DNA of 64,000 nucleotides from Hysterangium stoloniferum (Eukaryota; Basidiomycota; Agaricomycetes; Hysterangiales; Hysterangiaceae): contig WHVD01000023.1 of assembly GCA_015178975.1 (NCBI GenBank), positions 124,001 to 188,000 on the forward strand. Reading direction: 5' to 3'. This document shows positions 22,422-33,008 of this stretch, piece by piece (position 1 is the first letter of the stretch; every line of letters begins with the position of its first letter). Position numbers and translations under genes: made by a program. A model generated the notes under the pieces. The model worked only from the letters and a program-made list of their open reading frames with translations. It had not been told where the DNA came from and ran no database searches.

Positions 22422-24023
22422 CAGTGAGGGACAAAACCCTTCCAATGGTTTTTAGTTGTGAAAAGATCCTTGAATAAATCAAGAACCACTGTAGATACAG
22501 ACCTGAACTTTGGGGGTTGGTTAGGTCTATATGTTATCTATACACCCTTAAAATATTATGACATAAGCATTAGTACTTCCCACACTATAAACAAAACACT
22601 AATAAAATCACATTGGAAGGGTTTTGTCCCGGTATAAAAAGAACACAAATCAAACAATCTAGTACTTGGTATAGCCTCTCTTGGCCTTCAAAACAGCCTC
22701 AACCCTTCTAGGAATACTCTCTATCAAGTTCTGACAAGTAGAGGCAGGGATATTCTCCCACTCTGTCTGAACCCTCTCCCACAACTTATGGGTACTCTTG
22801 GGTGCCACTTCATACTCTCCCAACCTCCTTTTGAGGTAATACCACAGGTGTTCAATTGGATTAAGGTCAGCAGACTGAGGTGGCCATACCATGACCATAA
22901 ATCCATTGTCTTTGAATCAATTAATGGCCTTTGTGCTCTTGTGTTTGGTATCATTGTCCTACTGAAAGACCACATCTTCTGTGTTCTTGCTATAATACTC
23001 CACAGTTGCTTGAAGTTCATCTTCCAAAATGCTACCATAAAGGTCAGTATCCATTCTCCCATTAATATTGGTGGAATATCCTGGGCCTTCCCACAACATA
23101 CAGCTCCACAACATCAGATTTCCTCCCCCAAACCTGACCGTGCCCTTGACCAGCCTACCACTGAGCCCCTCTCCTGCCCTTTTCCACATCTAATTCCTCC
23201 CATATGACCCAAACAATTGATTTTTGTCTCATCTGACCAAACAACCCTCTTCCAATCATCCACAGTCCAGTCCTTGTGTGCCAGAGTAAAGTCCATCTTT
23301 GCCTTCCTATACCTCTTATTGAGTAAAGGCCTTTTTCTCTTCACCATAGCCCTCATTTCAGCCTTCTTGAATGCCCTATGAACAGTTCTAACTGAGATAG
23401 ACTCTCCAGTCATATCTTGAATGGTTTGGTGACCTCAGTGGCATTTTCAGCCTTTTGAGAAGTGATTTGTTGAATAGAATAATGAATATCTGAGGAGGGA
23501 AGCTTGCATAAACAGCCACCAGATGAGTTGGCAAGTGATGAGCAATGGGTAGAATGAATTCTGGATATAGTGGACAGATCCTGGCCAGTGATTTCAGAGA
23601 TCTGAGGAGCAGACTTGCCCTTATTGAGAAAAGTGAGAATATGGCTAAGCTGAGGAGGAGTAAGAGCCTTCATGGTGTAGAATGTTGAGCTATGGGGATG
23701 TTTTTGGATTGGAAAGTAAACAGATGTATATATATATAATTTTGACAGGTCAGATGATTTTTATTTGCACTTATTTGCATATAAACAATATGGTTATATG
23801 TCAATCATGTGACAGGGACAAAACCCTTCCAATGCAGTTTAATTAGTATTTTATTTATAGTGTGGGAAATACTGATGCTTATGTAATAATACTTTAAGGG
23901 TAAATAGATAACATATAGACCTAACCACTCCCCAAATCTTAGGTCTGTAGCTACAGTGGTTCTTGAGTTATTCAAGAATCTTTGCACAACTAGAAATCAT
24001 TGGAAGGGTTTTGTCCCTCACTG
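22422..24023 (-). mobile_element. Tc1/mariner-type DNA transposon, TA target site
   Basis: The 1602-bp element is flanked by TA dinucleotides (22420-22421 and 24024-24025). Terminal inverted repeats of 209 bp (22422-22630 and 23815-24023) start CAGTGAGGGACAAAACCC. Inside each TIR the same 20-bp motif recurs at the inner end in inverted orientation, so each TIR is bounded by two facing copies. The transposase gene in between runs on the minus strand and is broken. Confidence 0.9.
22659..23673 (-). pseudogene. Tc1-family transposase, frameshifted
   Basis: Reading from 23673: an N-terminal helix-turn-helix (LSHILTFLNKGKSAPQISEI), a second paired-type domain (SISVRTVHRAFKKAEMRA), the first catalytic Asp in VVWSDETK, GGGNLMLW, the second Asp in a QDN motif near 22950, and the catalytic Glu in SADLNPIEHLW near 22870. 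The C-terminus RVEAVLKAKRGY ends at 22659. So all DDE landmarks are visible, but the protein is spread over at least three frames. Two of the frame changes (after EVTK and before WKRAGEG) also occur in the copy at 53391-54254. Confidence 0.88.
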
Positions 24024-24303
24024 TATGTCCATGCTACTCTATCTTTGCTCGACCCTCTTATTATTTCCTAAATCATTAGAGCAGTCATCTAGAATCATAC
24101 TGTAAGGTCAATTCTCCTTCCAGTCATCTTAGTGATCTATTCAGTACTTAAGATAACTAATCATTTCAATTGTATTGAACTTAGACAGTCAATACATATT
24201 TTAACCTGTATTAGACTTAGATTGTCAATACATTGTCGTGTTGCACTTGAACGGTCAATATTCTTCATATATAGAATGGTCAGAACTTCCACGACTCTTC
24301 TCA

Positions 24304-25480
24304 GTGGTGATCCGAGCTGGACCATCGTTTCCCTATGAAGAAAACATCTATTAAAAGTAGCATACTCCTTTACATACAATGACTATGGGCAAAGAACAGG
24401 CCATAAAACCTCCAGTGGGATCAAGTAGTTCCTTCCCACAATGAAGACCTGCTAGTCTCAAACCACCTGGAAATGTTACAATGAGAAAGCCTTCGCTGAC
24501 TTCCCAAAAAAAAACCTCTGTCAGAGGCTCTCCCCGAACTGAAGTTGAACCAGTGATGGCCAGCCAATTAAGACCACTTTCATGCCAGGAACTATTGAAA
24601 ACACCAGAAAAAAACCTTTCACCTACCCACAATAAGGATGTGATTCTGGAATTTCCACCACATCAAGTAATGCTTCAATGTGCCTACCACAGACAACTGG
24701 TTTATGGTGAACCAATGAATGACAAGTGGGACATGTACTACACCTCTCAGATTTTGGAGGAGGAAGTTATGGTGATTATGCAGGACTATCAAATGAGATA
24801 CCCCACTGTGTGAGAGATGCTGCAAACTATACTCCAAAATATAGTCCAGAAGAGCCCATGCTATATTTCCATTATTATTTCTATTTTCTCTCTATTTTAT
24901 CATACACATTTATCTAGTTTGACAGTCTATGCATTCAGTACATTGACTCTTGTGGGCACATACACACCAGACTTATGTATTCTAGTGCCGGTAGTTAGAA
25001 CTCAGACACTTTTTACCCCACAACCATGACTTACCCAGACACCAGTTAGTGTCCTGTAAGTTGTGATTGGGGTATTGTCTCGACCATCACAGATGGGCTT
25101 TACTATCTGCGCAATCAGAATTTTGAACTGTATTAGTCAAAACTCAATCTTTATCTCAATCCGTGCTACTCTGTTATTTGACTCTTTCGTTACTCTCTTC
25201 TACACTCAAGCAGTCATTCATAATTGTACTTTACAGTCAATTCTCGTTATTCGTTTTAGCTCTCTATTCTACTTTAGATAGCTATTTCACTCAACCATAT
25301 TGAACTAAACAGTCAATACTCGTTCCTGTATTAGACTTAGATAGTCAATACATCTTTGTGTCATACCTAAACCGTTGATATTCTTCGTATATAGAATGGT
25401 TAGAACTTCCACCACTCTTCACACTATGCCTCCATCAATTGCAACCTGGTTAGGTAGGTATCATGGGATTCTATCAGCTC
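24304..25480 (+). pseudogene. Gypsy family D Gag remnant
   Basis: It follows the 5' LTR and starts at about 24379. The stretch 24481-24806 matches the start of the intact-looking Gag of element D (40285-41499): the MRKPSLTSQK start, EFPPHQVMLQ, LVYGEPMN and WDMYYT motifs are in the same order. A family D LTR splits it at 24809; after that LTR the match resumes with PPSIATWLGRYHGILS at about 25428-25480. Then the element is cut and joined to minus-strand pol of another copy. Confidence 0.75.
24809..25423 (+). repeat. Solo LTR, family D, nested in Gag
   Basis: Starts TGTGAGAGATGC and ends CCACTCTTCACA. It interrupts the Gag reading between residues YPT and MPPS. The flanks CACTG and CTATG are only partly alike, so no clean target duplication can be claimed. 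Confidence 0.8.
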
Positions 25481-25723
25481 AAACCCTCTTCATGTGATCA
25501 AGGACTCTGGGAGAGGTCAATCCTTTTGCAGATAAATCCAAGGTCATAGGCTCATAAATTAAGAAATGCATGAGTTTATCCACAGCGACAAAGATGGCTG
25601 AGTAAGCACCCTCTGCAGAAGGTGGCAATCTGGTAATCAGGTCCATTGAGACAACCTCAAATGGCCTTAAGGGTACTTCTGCAGGTCGAAGAGCTCCTTG
25701 TCGAGTGGAATGATCAACCTTAG

Positions 25724-26319
25724 TGTGAGAGGTATGGTGAAATATGCTCGGGAAATATAGTCTGGATAAGCCCATACTATATTTCCATTATTATTTCTTC
25801 TTTCTCTCTATTCTATTATACACTTATATTAGTTCAACAACCTATGTATGCGGTACATCAACTCTTGTGGGCGCATATACACCAGACTCATGTATTCTAG
25901 CACCCGTAATTAGAACTCAGACACTTTTTATCCCGCAACCACAACTTACCCAGACACACAGTTAGTGTCCTGTAAGTTGTGATTGGGATATTGTCTCGAC
26001 CATCACAGATGGGCTTCAACTATCTACACAACCAGAGTTTCGAACTGTGCCAGTTGAAACTCCACTTATATCTCAATCTGCGTGAACCACATCCACGCTA
26101 CTCTATCATTCGACTCTCATTATTCTTTTCTACACTCGAGCAGTCTTTCGGAATTACACCTAATGGTCGATTCCCTTTATTCATTTCTATCTACTCTACC
26201 TTAGATAGTTACTTCGCTCAGATGTATTGAACTAAAATAGTCAATACAACTACGTGTCGTACCTAAACGGTCGATATTCTTTGTATATAGAATGGTTAGA
26301 ACTTCCACCACTCTTCACA
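25724..26319 (+). repeat. Solo LTR, family D, TSD CTTAG
   Basis: Starts TGTGAGAGGTATGG and ends CCACTCTTCACA, flanked by CTTAG at 25719-25723 and 26320-26324. It splits the integrase between CQKTK and VDHSTRQG. Confidence 0.9.
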
Positions 26320-26480
26320 CTTAGTTTTCTGGCATATGTCACAGCTGCAAGCGTATGCCATGCAGTCCTGCAACATCCTCAGCCAGAAAAACCGGTCCTT
26401 CATCAGCTGGAAAAGTCTGTGACTGCCTGCATGTTTGAAGGGATTGTCATGTATCAATTTGAGTATGGTTGACGTCGTGC

Positions 26481-27118
26481 TGTGAAGAGTGGTGGAAGTT
26501 CTAACCATTCTATATACGAAGAATATTGACCATTTAGGTATGACACAATGATGTATTGACCATCTAAGTCTAATACAGACCAAACACGTATTGACTGTTT
26601 AGTTCAATACGGTCAAGTGAATTAGCTATCTAAAGTAGAATAGAGAGCTAAAACGAATAAAGGAGAATTGACTGTAAAGTACGATTCTGAATGACTGCTT
26701 GAGTGTTGAAGAGAAGAATGAGAGAGTCAAATAACAGAGTAGCATGGATGTAGTCCATGCGGATTGAGATAATGGTTTGAGTTTCAACTAGTATAGTTCG
26801 AAGCTCTGATTGCACTAGTAGTTAAAGCCCATCTGTGACGGTCGAGATGATACCCCAATCACAACTTACAGGACACTAACTGGGTGTCTGGGTAAGTTGT
26901 GGTTGCGGGGTAAAAAGTGTCTGAGTTCTAACTACTGGTGCTAGAATACATAAGTCTGGCACAAATGTGCCCACAAGAGTCAATGTACCAAATGCATAGG
27001 TCGTTGAACTAATTATATGCATATAACAAAATAGAGAGAAAGTAGAAATAATAATGGAAATATAGTATGAGCTCGTCCAGACTATATTTCTGGAGTATAT
27101 TTTGCCGTACCTCTCACA
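26481..27118 (-). repeat. Solo LTR, family D, TSD CGTGC/CATGC
   Basis: Reverse orientation (starts TGTGAAGAGTGG, ends GTACCTCTCACA). Flanks are CGTGC at 26476-26480 and CATGC at 27119-27123; the single difference is a CpG-to-CpA change. It lies in the same pol remnant as the plus-oriented LTR at 25724. Confidence 0.88.
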
Positions 27119-27765
27119 CATGCTGCTAGGCATGCAGATTCGACTTTTCCAGTCCAAATCTCGAAAGAACAATAGCTTATTCTTGCCAATGAAATAGTGT
27201 GAAGGGGTAGCTACCATGTTTGGGGAAATGGGATTGGCAGCATAATGATTTCTGAAGGCAGGATCTTTCTGATATCCGTCACAAAGTTCCTTAGCATAAT
27301 TCTCGTCAATTTCTATAAGCAATTGGGGGTTCGAGAGAGTAAAGTTTGCCTCGTCAATTTCATCATTTCTGGGAAGGTTGTGCAGATCCCATTTCATTTT
27401 GGGGGACCTCTTCCATTGTTCCAATTGGTTCAACTAACTTGTGATGAGTGAGAAAGACAGCCTTTTCTGCTGGTTTGTTCTCCCATAATGTCCCATTGTC
27501 ATTCCGGTTGTAAGAATCTGCTACGATTGGTAAGAGGTCATCTCTTGCAGGACTAGCACAGTCAGTTACTCGAGGGAGTCTAGACAGTGGGTCAACATTG
27601 CTGTGTAGTTGTCCCACTTGATGTAGGATTTCCAGACCGGGGTATGCAGTATATAGCTGCATATACCGCCCCCCATGTGGCGAGTCGATGATTGGTATTC
27701 TCGTAAGATCTGGCCCATTGTAACACCACATGGTCAGTGATCAGAAGTATACTGTATATCATTGG

Positions 27766-28079
27766 CACCTCTAAATATATATGTAAGGCCATAGGATGAA
27801 AAATTTCCAGTGACATCTCACATATTTTACTAGGAAATAACTACAGTTTAGCTTTTAAAAAACAAATTACTAACAAAAGTATTAGCAAGTATTTACATAA
27901 CTTGGAAAACTATATACAATAGGTTCTATTAATTGACTCTGAATTGTTTAGGATGTAATATGGAGAATTGTTTCTCATGGTTGGTTGTTAACAATATAAT
28001 ACTTTCAGAATAGATACTGCTATTTAAAGATGAAGTTTTGTAGCAATTTTGCTTTTATTAGTAAAAATTTGATATTATA
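27766..28079. other. AT-rich upstream region of unrecognised gene X
   Basis: The gypsy match ends near 27765 and is followed by strongly AT-rich DNA with no long frame. It directly precedes the first codons of gene X and may hold its promoter and leader. No TATA box can be singled out in such AT-rich DNA. Confidence 0.4.
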
Positions 28080-28095
28080 ATGATTACGGACAACC

Positions 28096-29385
28096 TGTTA
28101 AGAACTGAAAACTGACTAATGTCAGTAGGCCGAAGGGGACTGATCGGAAGGACTTGGCTTCAGCTTATGTGCTGTGCCCTTGCAATTATCCATCGGGTGT
28201 CCTTAAATTTCGGACAGGCAAAGACTAGTCCTATTGAGTACCTCTCGGCGAGCTACCAATTGGAACTGAAGGATAAGTTGAGTGTCGGGCCAAGGGGTCG
28301 GGAACCGAGAGTGGGCGAGTGCACATGAAGGTGGATAGCGGGATACTTAGTATGAGACTTCTAGAGGTGTGTGTTAAGTGCTGTGTCGGGAACTTATTCC
28401 AGAACTATCAGAAAGTCACCGGGAAGTTGGGAACTATCGGATAGGGTCAGGACGTCGGCTTCAGCTTATGTGCTGCACCTCTACGCAAACGCTCAAAGTC
28501 CTTAATTTCAGAGGTGAGACTTACAATGGAGGCTACAGATATTCAGAGTTCTGAAGAGTTCCGAATATCGAGTGTAGAGAAAGATGGGAGAAGGAATAAG
28601 AAACTAAGTCGATATCAGATCTAAGGTAAAGTACAAATTCGCGGGAACTAATATAAGTCTTCTCGTTATTGTACTACAAACTAAGACCATAATAAGACGG
28701 AAATGGAAATAATATTAAAACGGAAATACAATAAGACATATCAGGGAGACAATATTCCGAAATGGGAATATAATAAACAAATGAGTGAATACTTGTCAAC
28801 AGACAAATTACCAAATGTGGAACAAGGGAAGAATGCGGAAGATACGGTAACTATGATGTTCCATAGTCAGTGATCGGAAGTCGGATATTGAAACATCCGG
28901 GAATGGGTTGTAACAGTGTGAGAGGGTATTCTGAGTCAATATTCTGATTGCCTAGTAACTACAACTACAGCAGGTTCATATACAAATATTCGGCATCTAG
29001 AAAATACTAACTAGGAGAAGAGTGGAAAATGGTATTGACAAATAAGCTTGACTAGGAACGGGAAGGTTATTATTAGTTCAGAGGCCATAAAATAACCGAG
29101 AGCAGGATTATGAGAAAAGGAAATAGTCTGAGGGTTACAAGTATATATAGACATATGTGAAACACAGAGTAGAATGGATCATCATAATAAAAGGGACATA
29201 TCAGAGTTTAACCAGATAGTACGAGTATATTTTGACATGGGTGTAAATGGAGTTTGATCACCATGAAAGCATACGTCAGCATCGGGAGACTGACGGTTTC
29301 TGATGTGATGACTTGAATGATGACTTGAATTGTTGATAGGTGGCAATAATCTCGGGGATCGTCGGGTTGCAACACAGTTGTAACA
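28096..29385 (+). repeat. Solo LTR, family A, TSD CAACC
   Basis: TGTTAAGAACT to CAGTTGTAACA, with CAACC at 28091-28095 and 29386-29390. It holds a nested solo LTR of family B (28372-28915). Without that insert it is about 740 bp. Confidence 0.92.
28372..28915 (-). repeat. Solo LTR, family B, TSD GTGTG, nested in LTR A
   Basis: Starts TGTTAAGTGCT and ends GGGTTGTAACA, flanked by GTGTG at 28367-28371 and 28916-28920. At 544 bp it is slightly shorter than the LTRs of element B and more CpG-depleted, so it comes from an older insertion than 29505-37710. Confidence 0.92.
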
Positions 29386-29504
29386 CAACCTCCTTAATGA
29401 AGGTCTTGATTTTCAAATTGAAAAAAATGTAATGAGTGTACTACTGGTACAGTCTCCCATGGCAAATGAGGCAATTAAAGAATGTATTGATATTCTAAAA
29501 GAGT

Positions 29505-30076
29505 TGTTAAGTGCCGTGTCGGGAACTTATTCCGGAACTATCGGGAAGTCACCGGAAGGTCGGGAACAACTAGATAGGGTCAGGACATCGGCTTCAGCTT
29601 ATGTGCTGCGCCTCTACGCAAATGCTCAATGTCCTTAATTTCGGAGGTGAGACTTATGATGGGAGTTACGGATATTCAGAGTTCCAAAGAGTTCCGAATA
29701 TCGAGCGTACAGAAAGACGGGAGAAGGAATAAGAAACTAAGTCGATATCAGATCTAAGGTAAAGTACAAATTCGCGGAAACTAATATAAGTCTGCTCGTT
29801 ATTGTACTACAAACTAAGACCATAATAAGATGGAAACGGAAATGTTCTTAAAACGGAAATACAATAAGACATATTAGGAAGGCAATATTCCGTAACAGGA
29901 ATATAACAAACAAACGAGTGAATACTTGTCAACGGACAAATTACCAAATGCGGAACAAGGGAAGAATGCGGATGATACGGTAACTATGATGTTCCATAGT
30001 CGGAGGTCAAAAGTCAGAAGTCGGGGATCGGAAGTCGGGAGTCGGATATTGAAACATCCGGGAATGGGTCGTAACA
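29505..30076 (-). repeat. Element B 3' LTR
   Basis: 572 bp, TGTTAAGTGCC to GGGTCGTAACA on the plus strand. It contains the block GGCTTCAGCTTATGTGCTG shared with LTR families A and C. It lies upstream of the antisense gene at 30261 and could contribute to its transcription. Confidence 0.95.
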
Positions 30077-30204
30077 GTACCCCCCTGTTAGGCCGAAATC
30101 CCATAGAGGCGATTAGGTACTAAGTGTTTGAAGCGACGGCTGATTGTTATGTGTCGTGAAATTTACGCAAATATGGAGGTGAGAGTTTCGGCTGTTATTC
30201 TGAG

Positions 30205-30212
30205 TATAAAAA
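30205..30212 (+). promoter_or_regulatory. TATA box of the antisense gene in element B
   Basis: TATAAAAA lies 56 bp upstream of the ATG at 30261, outside the LTR. The spacing is the same as at the secreted-protein gene at 18825. Confidence 0.6.
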
Positions 30213-30260
30213 CCTCCAAATATTCGAATTAACGTTTTTGTTTCTTCAACCACAACTTGT

Positions 30261-31403
30261 ATGTCGATTCGTCGGCCGTTGTTCATCACTACCCCGGAAG
30301 ACTCAGATACCGAAATATCCGTACTTCAAAAGATGTCGAAGGTCGCAGAACTTCAACAAAAACACCAGAAAATGGAGGAGTTGAAGCGACGACAGGAGGA
30401 GGAGGAAAGAGTGTTGATGCAGGAGTTGAAGGATGCGGAGGAGGCGGAAAAGCGGGAATTGGAGTGGGTGAAGGTGGAAAAAGAAGCATGGATACGGAAA
30501 ACGGCGGAGGCGCAGAAAAAGAAAGAGGAGATGGAAAGATTACAGCGGGAGTCGGAGGTGGCGGAAAAACTGAAGGAGATAAGGGAAGGAAAGGTAAGTT
30601 TGACCCATACATTCCGTGATTCCAACCGATAACTATTGATGCAGCGAAAAGCCGTGGAGGTGGAAGTAGAGGGTGAAGCTGGACCTTCGAGTCCTAAAGT
30701 GAGTGCATCTGTAAAGGAAACGATAGTCATTTAACTTCCGAAACAGAAACCAAAGGTCAAAGCTCCAGAACAAATGGAAGTCGTCCACGAAACTCCATGT
30801 TATCGATGTTCCATACGGAACATGACGTGTTGGAAACAGAAGGTAAAATGGGGTGGAACTTGCTATCCCTGCGCGGTTCTCAAACTTCCGTGCACCCTTG
30901 CCTCAAAAAGGGTTCCGAAAGGTGAGAAGACTCCGAAAACTAACGACGCGGGAAGTTCAGGAGCAGCCAAAGCTACGGAAACTGAAACGTCGAAAATGGA
31001 TAGTACAGGCATTGAGCTTCTCAAGGAAACCGTCGACGCGTTGGTTTTTATCGGGACGGAAGTCATGAAAATGCGGGATACAATGGATCGCCATAATGAT
31101 ATCCAGGAGAAAGGTTTCCGTTCGTTGGTCCGGAATTTCCGGAGGCAAAACGATTTCCTGGAGAAGATAATGGTTAGCATTGGTGTAATCGCAGTATCCG
31201 AGGGGTTTTCCGATAAGGCACGGGAAAACGCTAATGATCTGTTGGCGGAATGTGTTGAAAAGAGGTGGGTGTCGGGAAAAGGGCCGGAAGAATCAGAGAG
31301 TGAAGATGAAGAGGTACAGGATATGGTGGAAAGTGCGGAAATTGCTGAAGAGCCGGAAGTTGGGACGGAAGGTGGATTTGGGGTGTCAGAGACTTTGAGA
31401 TAG
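30261..31403 (+). CDS. Antisense accessory gene of element B: coiled coil, Cys6 zinc cluster, acidic tail (three exons)
   Basis: Exons are 30261-30593, 30645-30698 and 30747-31403. Introns are 51 nt (GTAAGT...GCAG) and 48 nt (GTGAGT...ACAG), both phase 0, giving 347 residues. Residues about 25-110 are a highly charged heptad-rich helix (KHQKMEELKRRQEEEER and onward), likely a coiled coil. Residues about 142-170 contain C-x2-C-x6-C-x10-C-x2-C-x6-C (CYRCSIRNMTC, then CYPCAVLKLPC), the spacing of fungal Zn2Cys6 clusters. A helical middle and an acidic C-terminus (ESESEDEE) follow. The layout resembles a DNA-binding regulator, but this is inference. It is convergent with pol, which ends at 31498, and lies inside the LTR-bounded element. 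Neither exon 3 nor the splice sites are damaged, in contrast to the element's own gag and pol. Confidence 0.78.
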
Positions 31404-31497
31404 ATTTAATAATATATTATTTTTTTTTTGACTTGCAAAACCTAAAACGAGTGTGAAAACGGAAGTGTCGGAAACTGAACAGAAAAGAACAGAAGGA
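31404..31497. terminator. Convergent 3' ends of antisense gene and pol
   Basis: About 90 bp between the stop of the antisense gene and the stop of pol. It contains an AATAATATATTATT palindrome-like stretch followed by a T10 tract at 31422-31431, a plausible polyadenylation region for either strand. Confidence 0.4.
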
Positions 31498-32293
31498 TTA
31501 GAGTGCTGATAAAGGTCCGGGTTTGCCTGGATAAGCCGTGTGGAAGTCAGTAACAATTTCCATAGCATGTCCAAGTTCCGTGGCCAATATCCATGAAGTT
31601 TCCTCGTCAGTACCTTCATAACCTGCCCATTTAACTAAATAGAGCAATTTACAAGTACGTCGGCGATTGTCGATTTTAGAATCCAAAATTTCGGAAACTT
31701 CGAATTCGGGTTCTCCATCAATGATGACCGGAGGGGACGGAGGTTGAATACGTTCCGGGAATGAGTTAGGAACACAAGGTTCTAACATGGAAACGTGGAA
31801 AACGGGGTGGACTGCTCGCATACTGTCGGGAAGACGGAGAGTCCATGAAAGTGAACCGGCTTGTGCTATAATTTCAAAAGGTCCTAAGAATTTCTCAGCG
31901 AGTTTTTAGAAGGTCAGGTAGTACGGAAGAATTGAGCTTTTACAAAAACCTGATCACCAATTTTAAAATTAGGAGGTGGGATCCTGTTTTTGTCCGCGGA
32001 ACGTTGATAATATTCCTGTGCGGAAGAAATAGCTTTCCGAAGTTCTTGATGTAATTCGTCGAGATCGGTAATAAATTCTTGAGCACGGACAGAAGCCAAA
32101 TCTCGTTCGGAATGTACTGTGAGATTCGGATTATAGCCTTTATTGGCGAAGAAGGGAGATATGCCGGTGGTTGCATTCAGAGAGTTATTGTAGGCGAATT
32201 CCGCGATCGGAAGAAGGGATTTCCAGTTGTCCTGTTGGTAATTACAATAGATGCGGAGATATTGTTCCAGTGTTTGATTAACGTGTTCCGTTT
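31498..32293 (-). pseudogene. Element B integrase C-terminus and chromodomain
   Basis: Minus strand from 32293: the integrase part after the catalytic Glu region, with AYNNSLNATTGISPFFANKGY near 32150, then the GDQVFVKAQFF motif near 31940. A frameshift near 31910 follows, then LAEKFLGPFEI and the HPVFHVSMLEP motif. The chromodomain is at about 31590-31700, with EFEVSEILDSK, LYLVKWAGYEG and SW. Chromodomains of this kind direct integration to modified chromatin in chromoviruses. It ends at 31498. Confidence 0.85.
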
Positions 32294-32298
32294 GTCCA

Positions 32299-33003
32299 TG
32301 TTAAGAACTGGAAACTGACTAATGTTGGTGGCCGACGGGGACCGATCGGAAGGACTTGGCTTCAGCTTATGTGCTGCGCCCTCGCAAATATCCGTAGGTT
32401 GTCCTTAAATTTCAGACAGGCGAAGACTATATCCTAAGAAGGACCGATCGGAACCGAAGGACAGGTCAAGTGTCGGGCCAAGGGATCGGGCCGAGAATGG
32501 GCGAGCGCACGCGAAGGCGGAAGGGGGTTCTTCTAGTATGAGACTGCTACAGACGTATGAGGGTATTCTGAGTCGATATTCTGATTGCCTAGTAACTACA
32601 ATTACAGTGGGTTCATATACAAGTAACAGGCGTCTGGAAAATACTAATGGGGAGAAGGGCGGAACACGGTATTAACAATAAGCTTGACTAGGAACGGGAA
32701 GTTTATGATTAGTTCGGAGGCCGATGATAACCGAGAGTGGGATTACGATAAAAGGAAATGGTTCGAGGACTACAAATATAGATAGACATATGCGAAACAT
32801 AAGATTGAACGGATCAACATAATAAAGGGGACGTATCAAAGTTTGACCAGACAATACAAGTTATTTGACGTGGGCGTAAATGGAGTTTGATCTTCGCGAA
32901 ACATTCGTCAGCTTCGGGGCCGATGGTTTCTGAGAGGATGACTTGAAACATTGACAAGTGGCGATAACCTCGGGGCCGATAGGGTTGCGACACGGTCGTA
33001 ACA
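32299..33003 (+). repeat. Solo LTR, family A, TSD GTCCA, nested in element B integrase
   Basis: 705 bp, TGTTAAGAACT to CGGTCGTAACA, flanked by GTCCA at 32294-32298 and 33004-33008. It is inserted just after the YHLEGDG motif of the integrase, before the catalytic Glu. It is the CpG-richest family A copy here, so probably the youngest. Confidence 0.95.
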
Positions 33004-33008
33004 GTCCA

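Larger units (their letters stand above)
22051..24303 (+). repeat. 5' LTR, family D, interrupted by mariner
   Basis: Starts TGTGAGAGGTA and ends ACTCTTCTCA. It is followed by GTGGTGATCCGAGCTGGACC, the same leader found after the 5' LTR of element D (40209). A Tc1/mariner element sits at 22422-24023; without it the LTR is about 650 bp, the usual family length. It belongs to the Gag remnant that follows. Confidence 0.85.
25480..27765 (-). pseudogene. Gypsy family D pol remnant: RNase H, H2C2 and integrase start
   Basis: On the minus strand, from right to left: the end of RNase H (27592-27765, with a LQWARSYENTNHRLATWGAV stretch), a linker with LSRLPRVTD and WENKPAEKAVF, and HYFIGKNKLLFFRDLDWKS near 27150. 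Next comes the integrase H2C2 zinc domain (HDNPFKHAGSHRLF through CDICQKTK, 26350-26480), then VSMDLITRLP with the first catalytic Asp near 25620. Two family D LTRs with target duplications sit inside it. The rest of RT and of integrase is missing at both ends. Confidence 0.8.
28080..29504 (+). pseudogene. Unrecognised AT-rich gene X, fragment 1
   Basis: The frame starts with an ATG at 28080 (an in-frame stop lies 18 bp upstream) and is cut at 28095 by LTR A. After the target duplication CAACC it resumes at 29391 in the same frame (LLNEGLDFQIEKNV, then SPMANEAIKECIDILKE) until element B interrupts it at 29504. Codon use is AT-rich and unlike the gypsy genes around it. No family is recognised. 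The start is the least certain part because the upstream sequence is non-coding. Confidence 0.6.

Noticed and set aside
24804-25428. Target-site duplication around the LTR at 24809
   Set aside because: CACTG and CTATG differ at two of five positions, so I do not claim it.
30289-30730. Long minus-strand frames over 30289-30730 (Pro/Ser-rich)
   Set aside because: They are shadows of the Lys/Glu-rich coiled-coil exon on the plus strand, which has splice sites and a TATA box.
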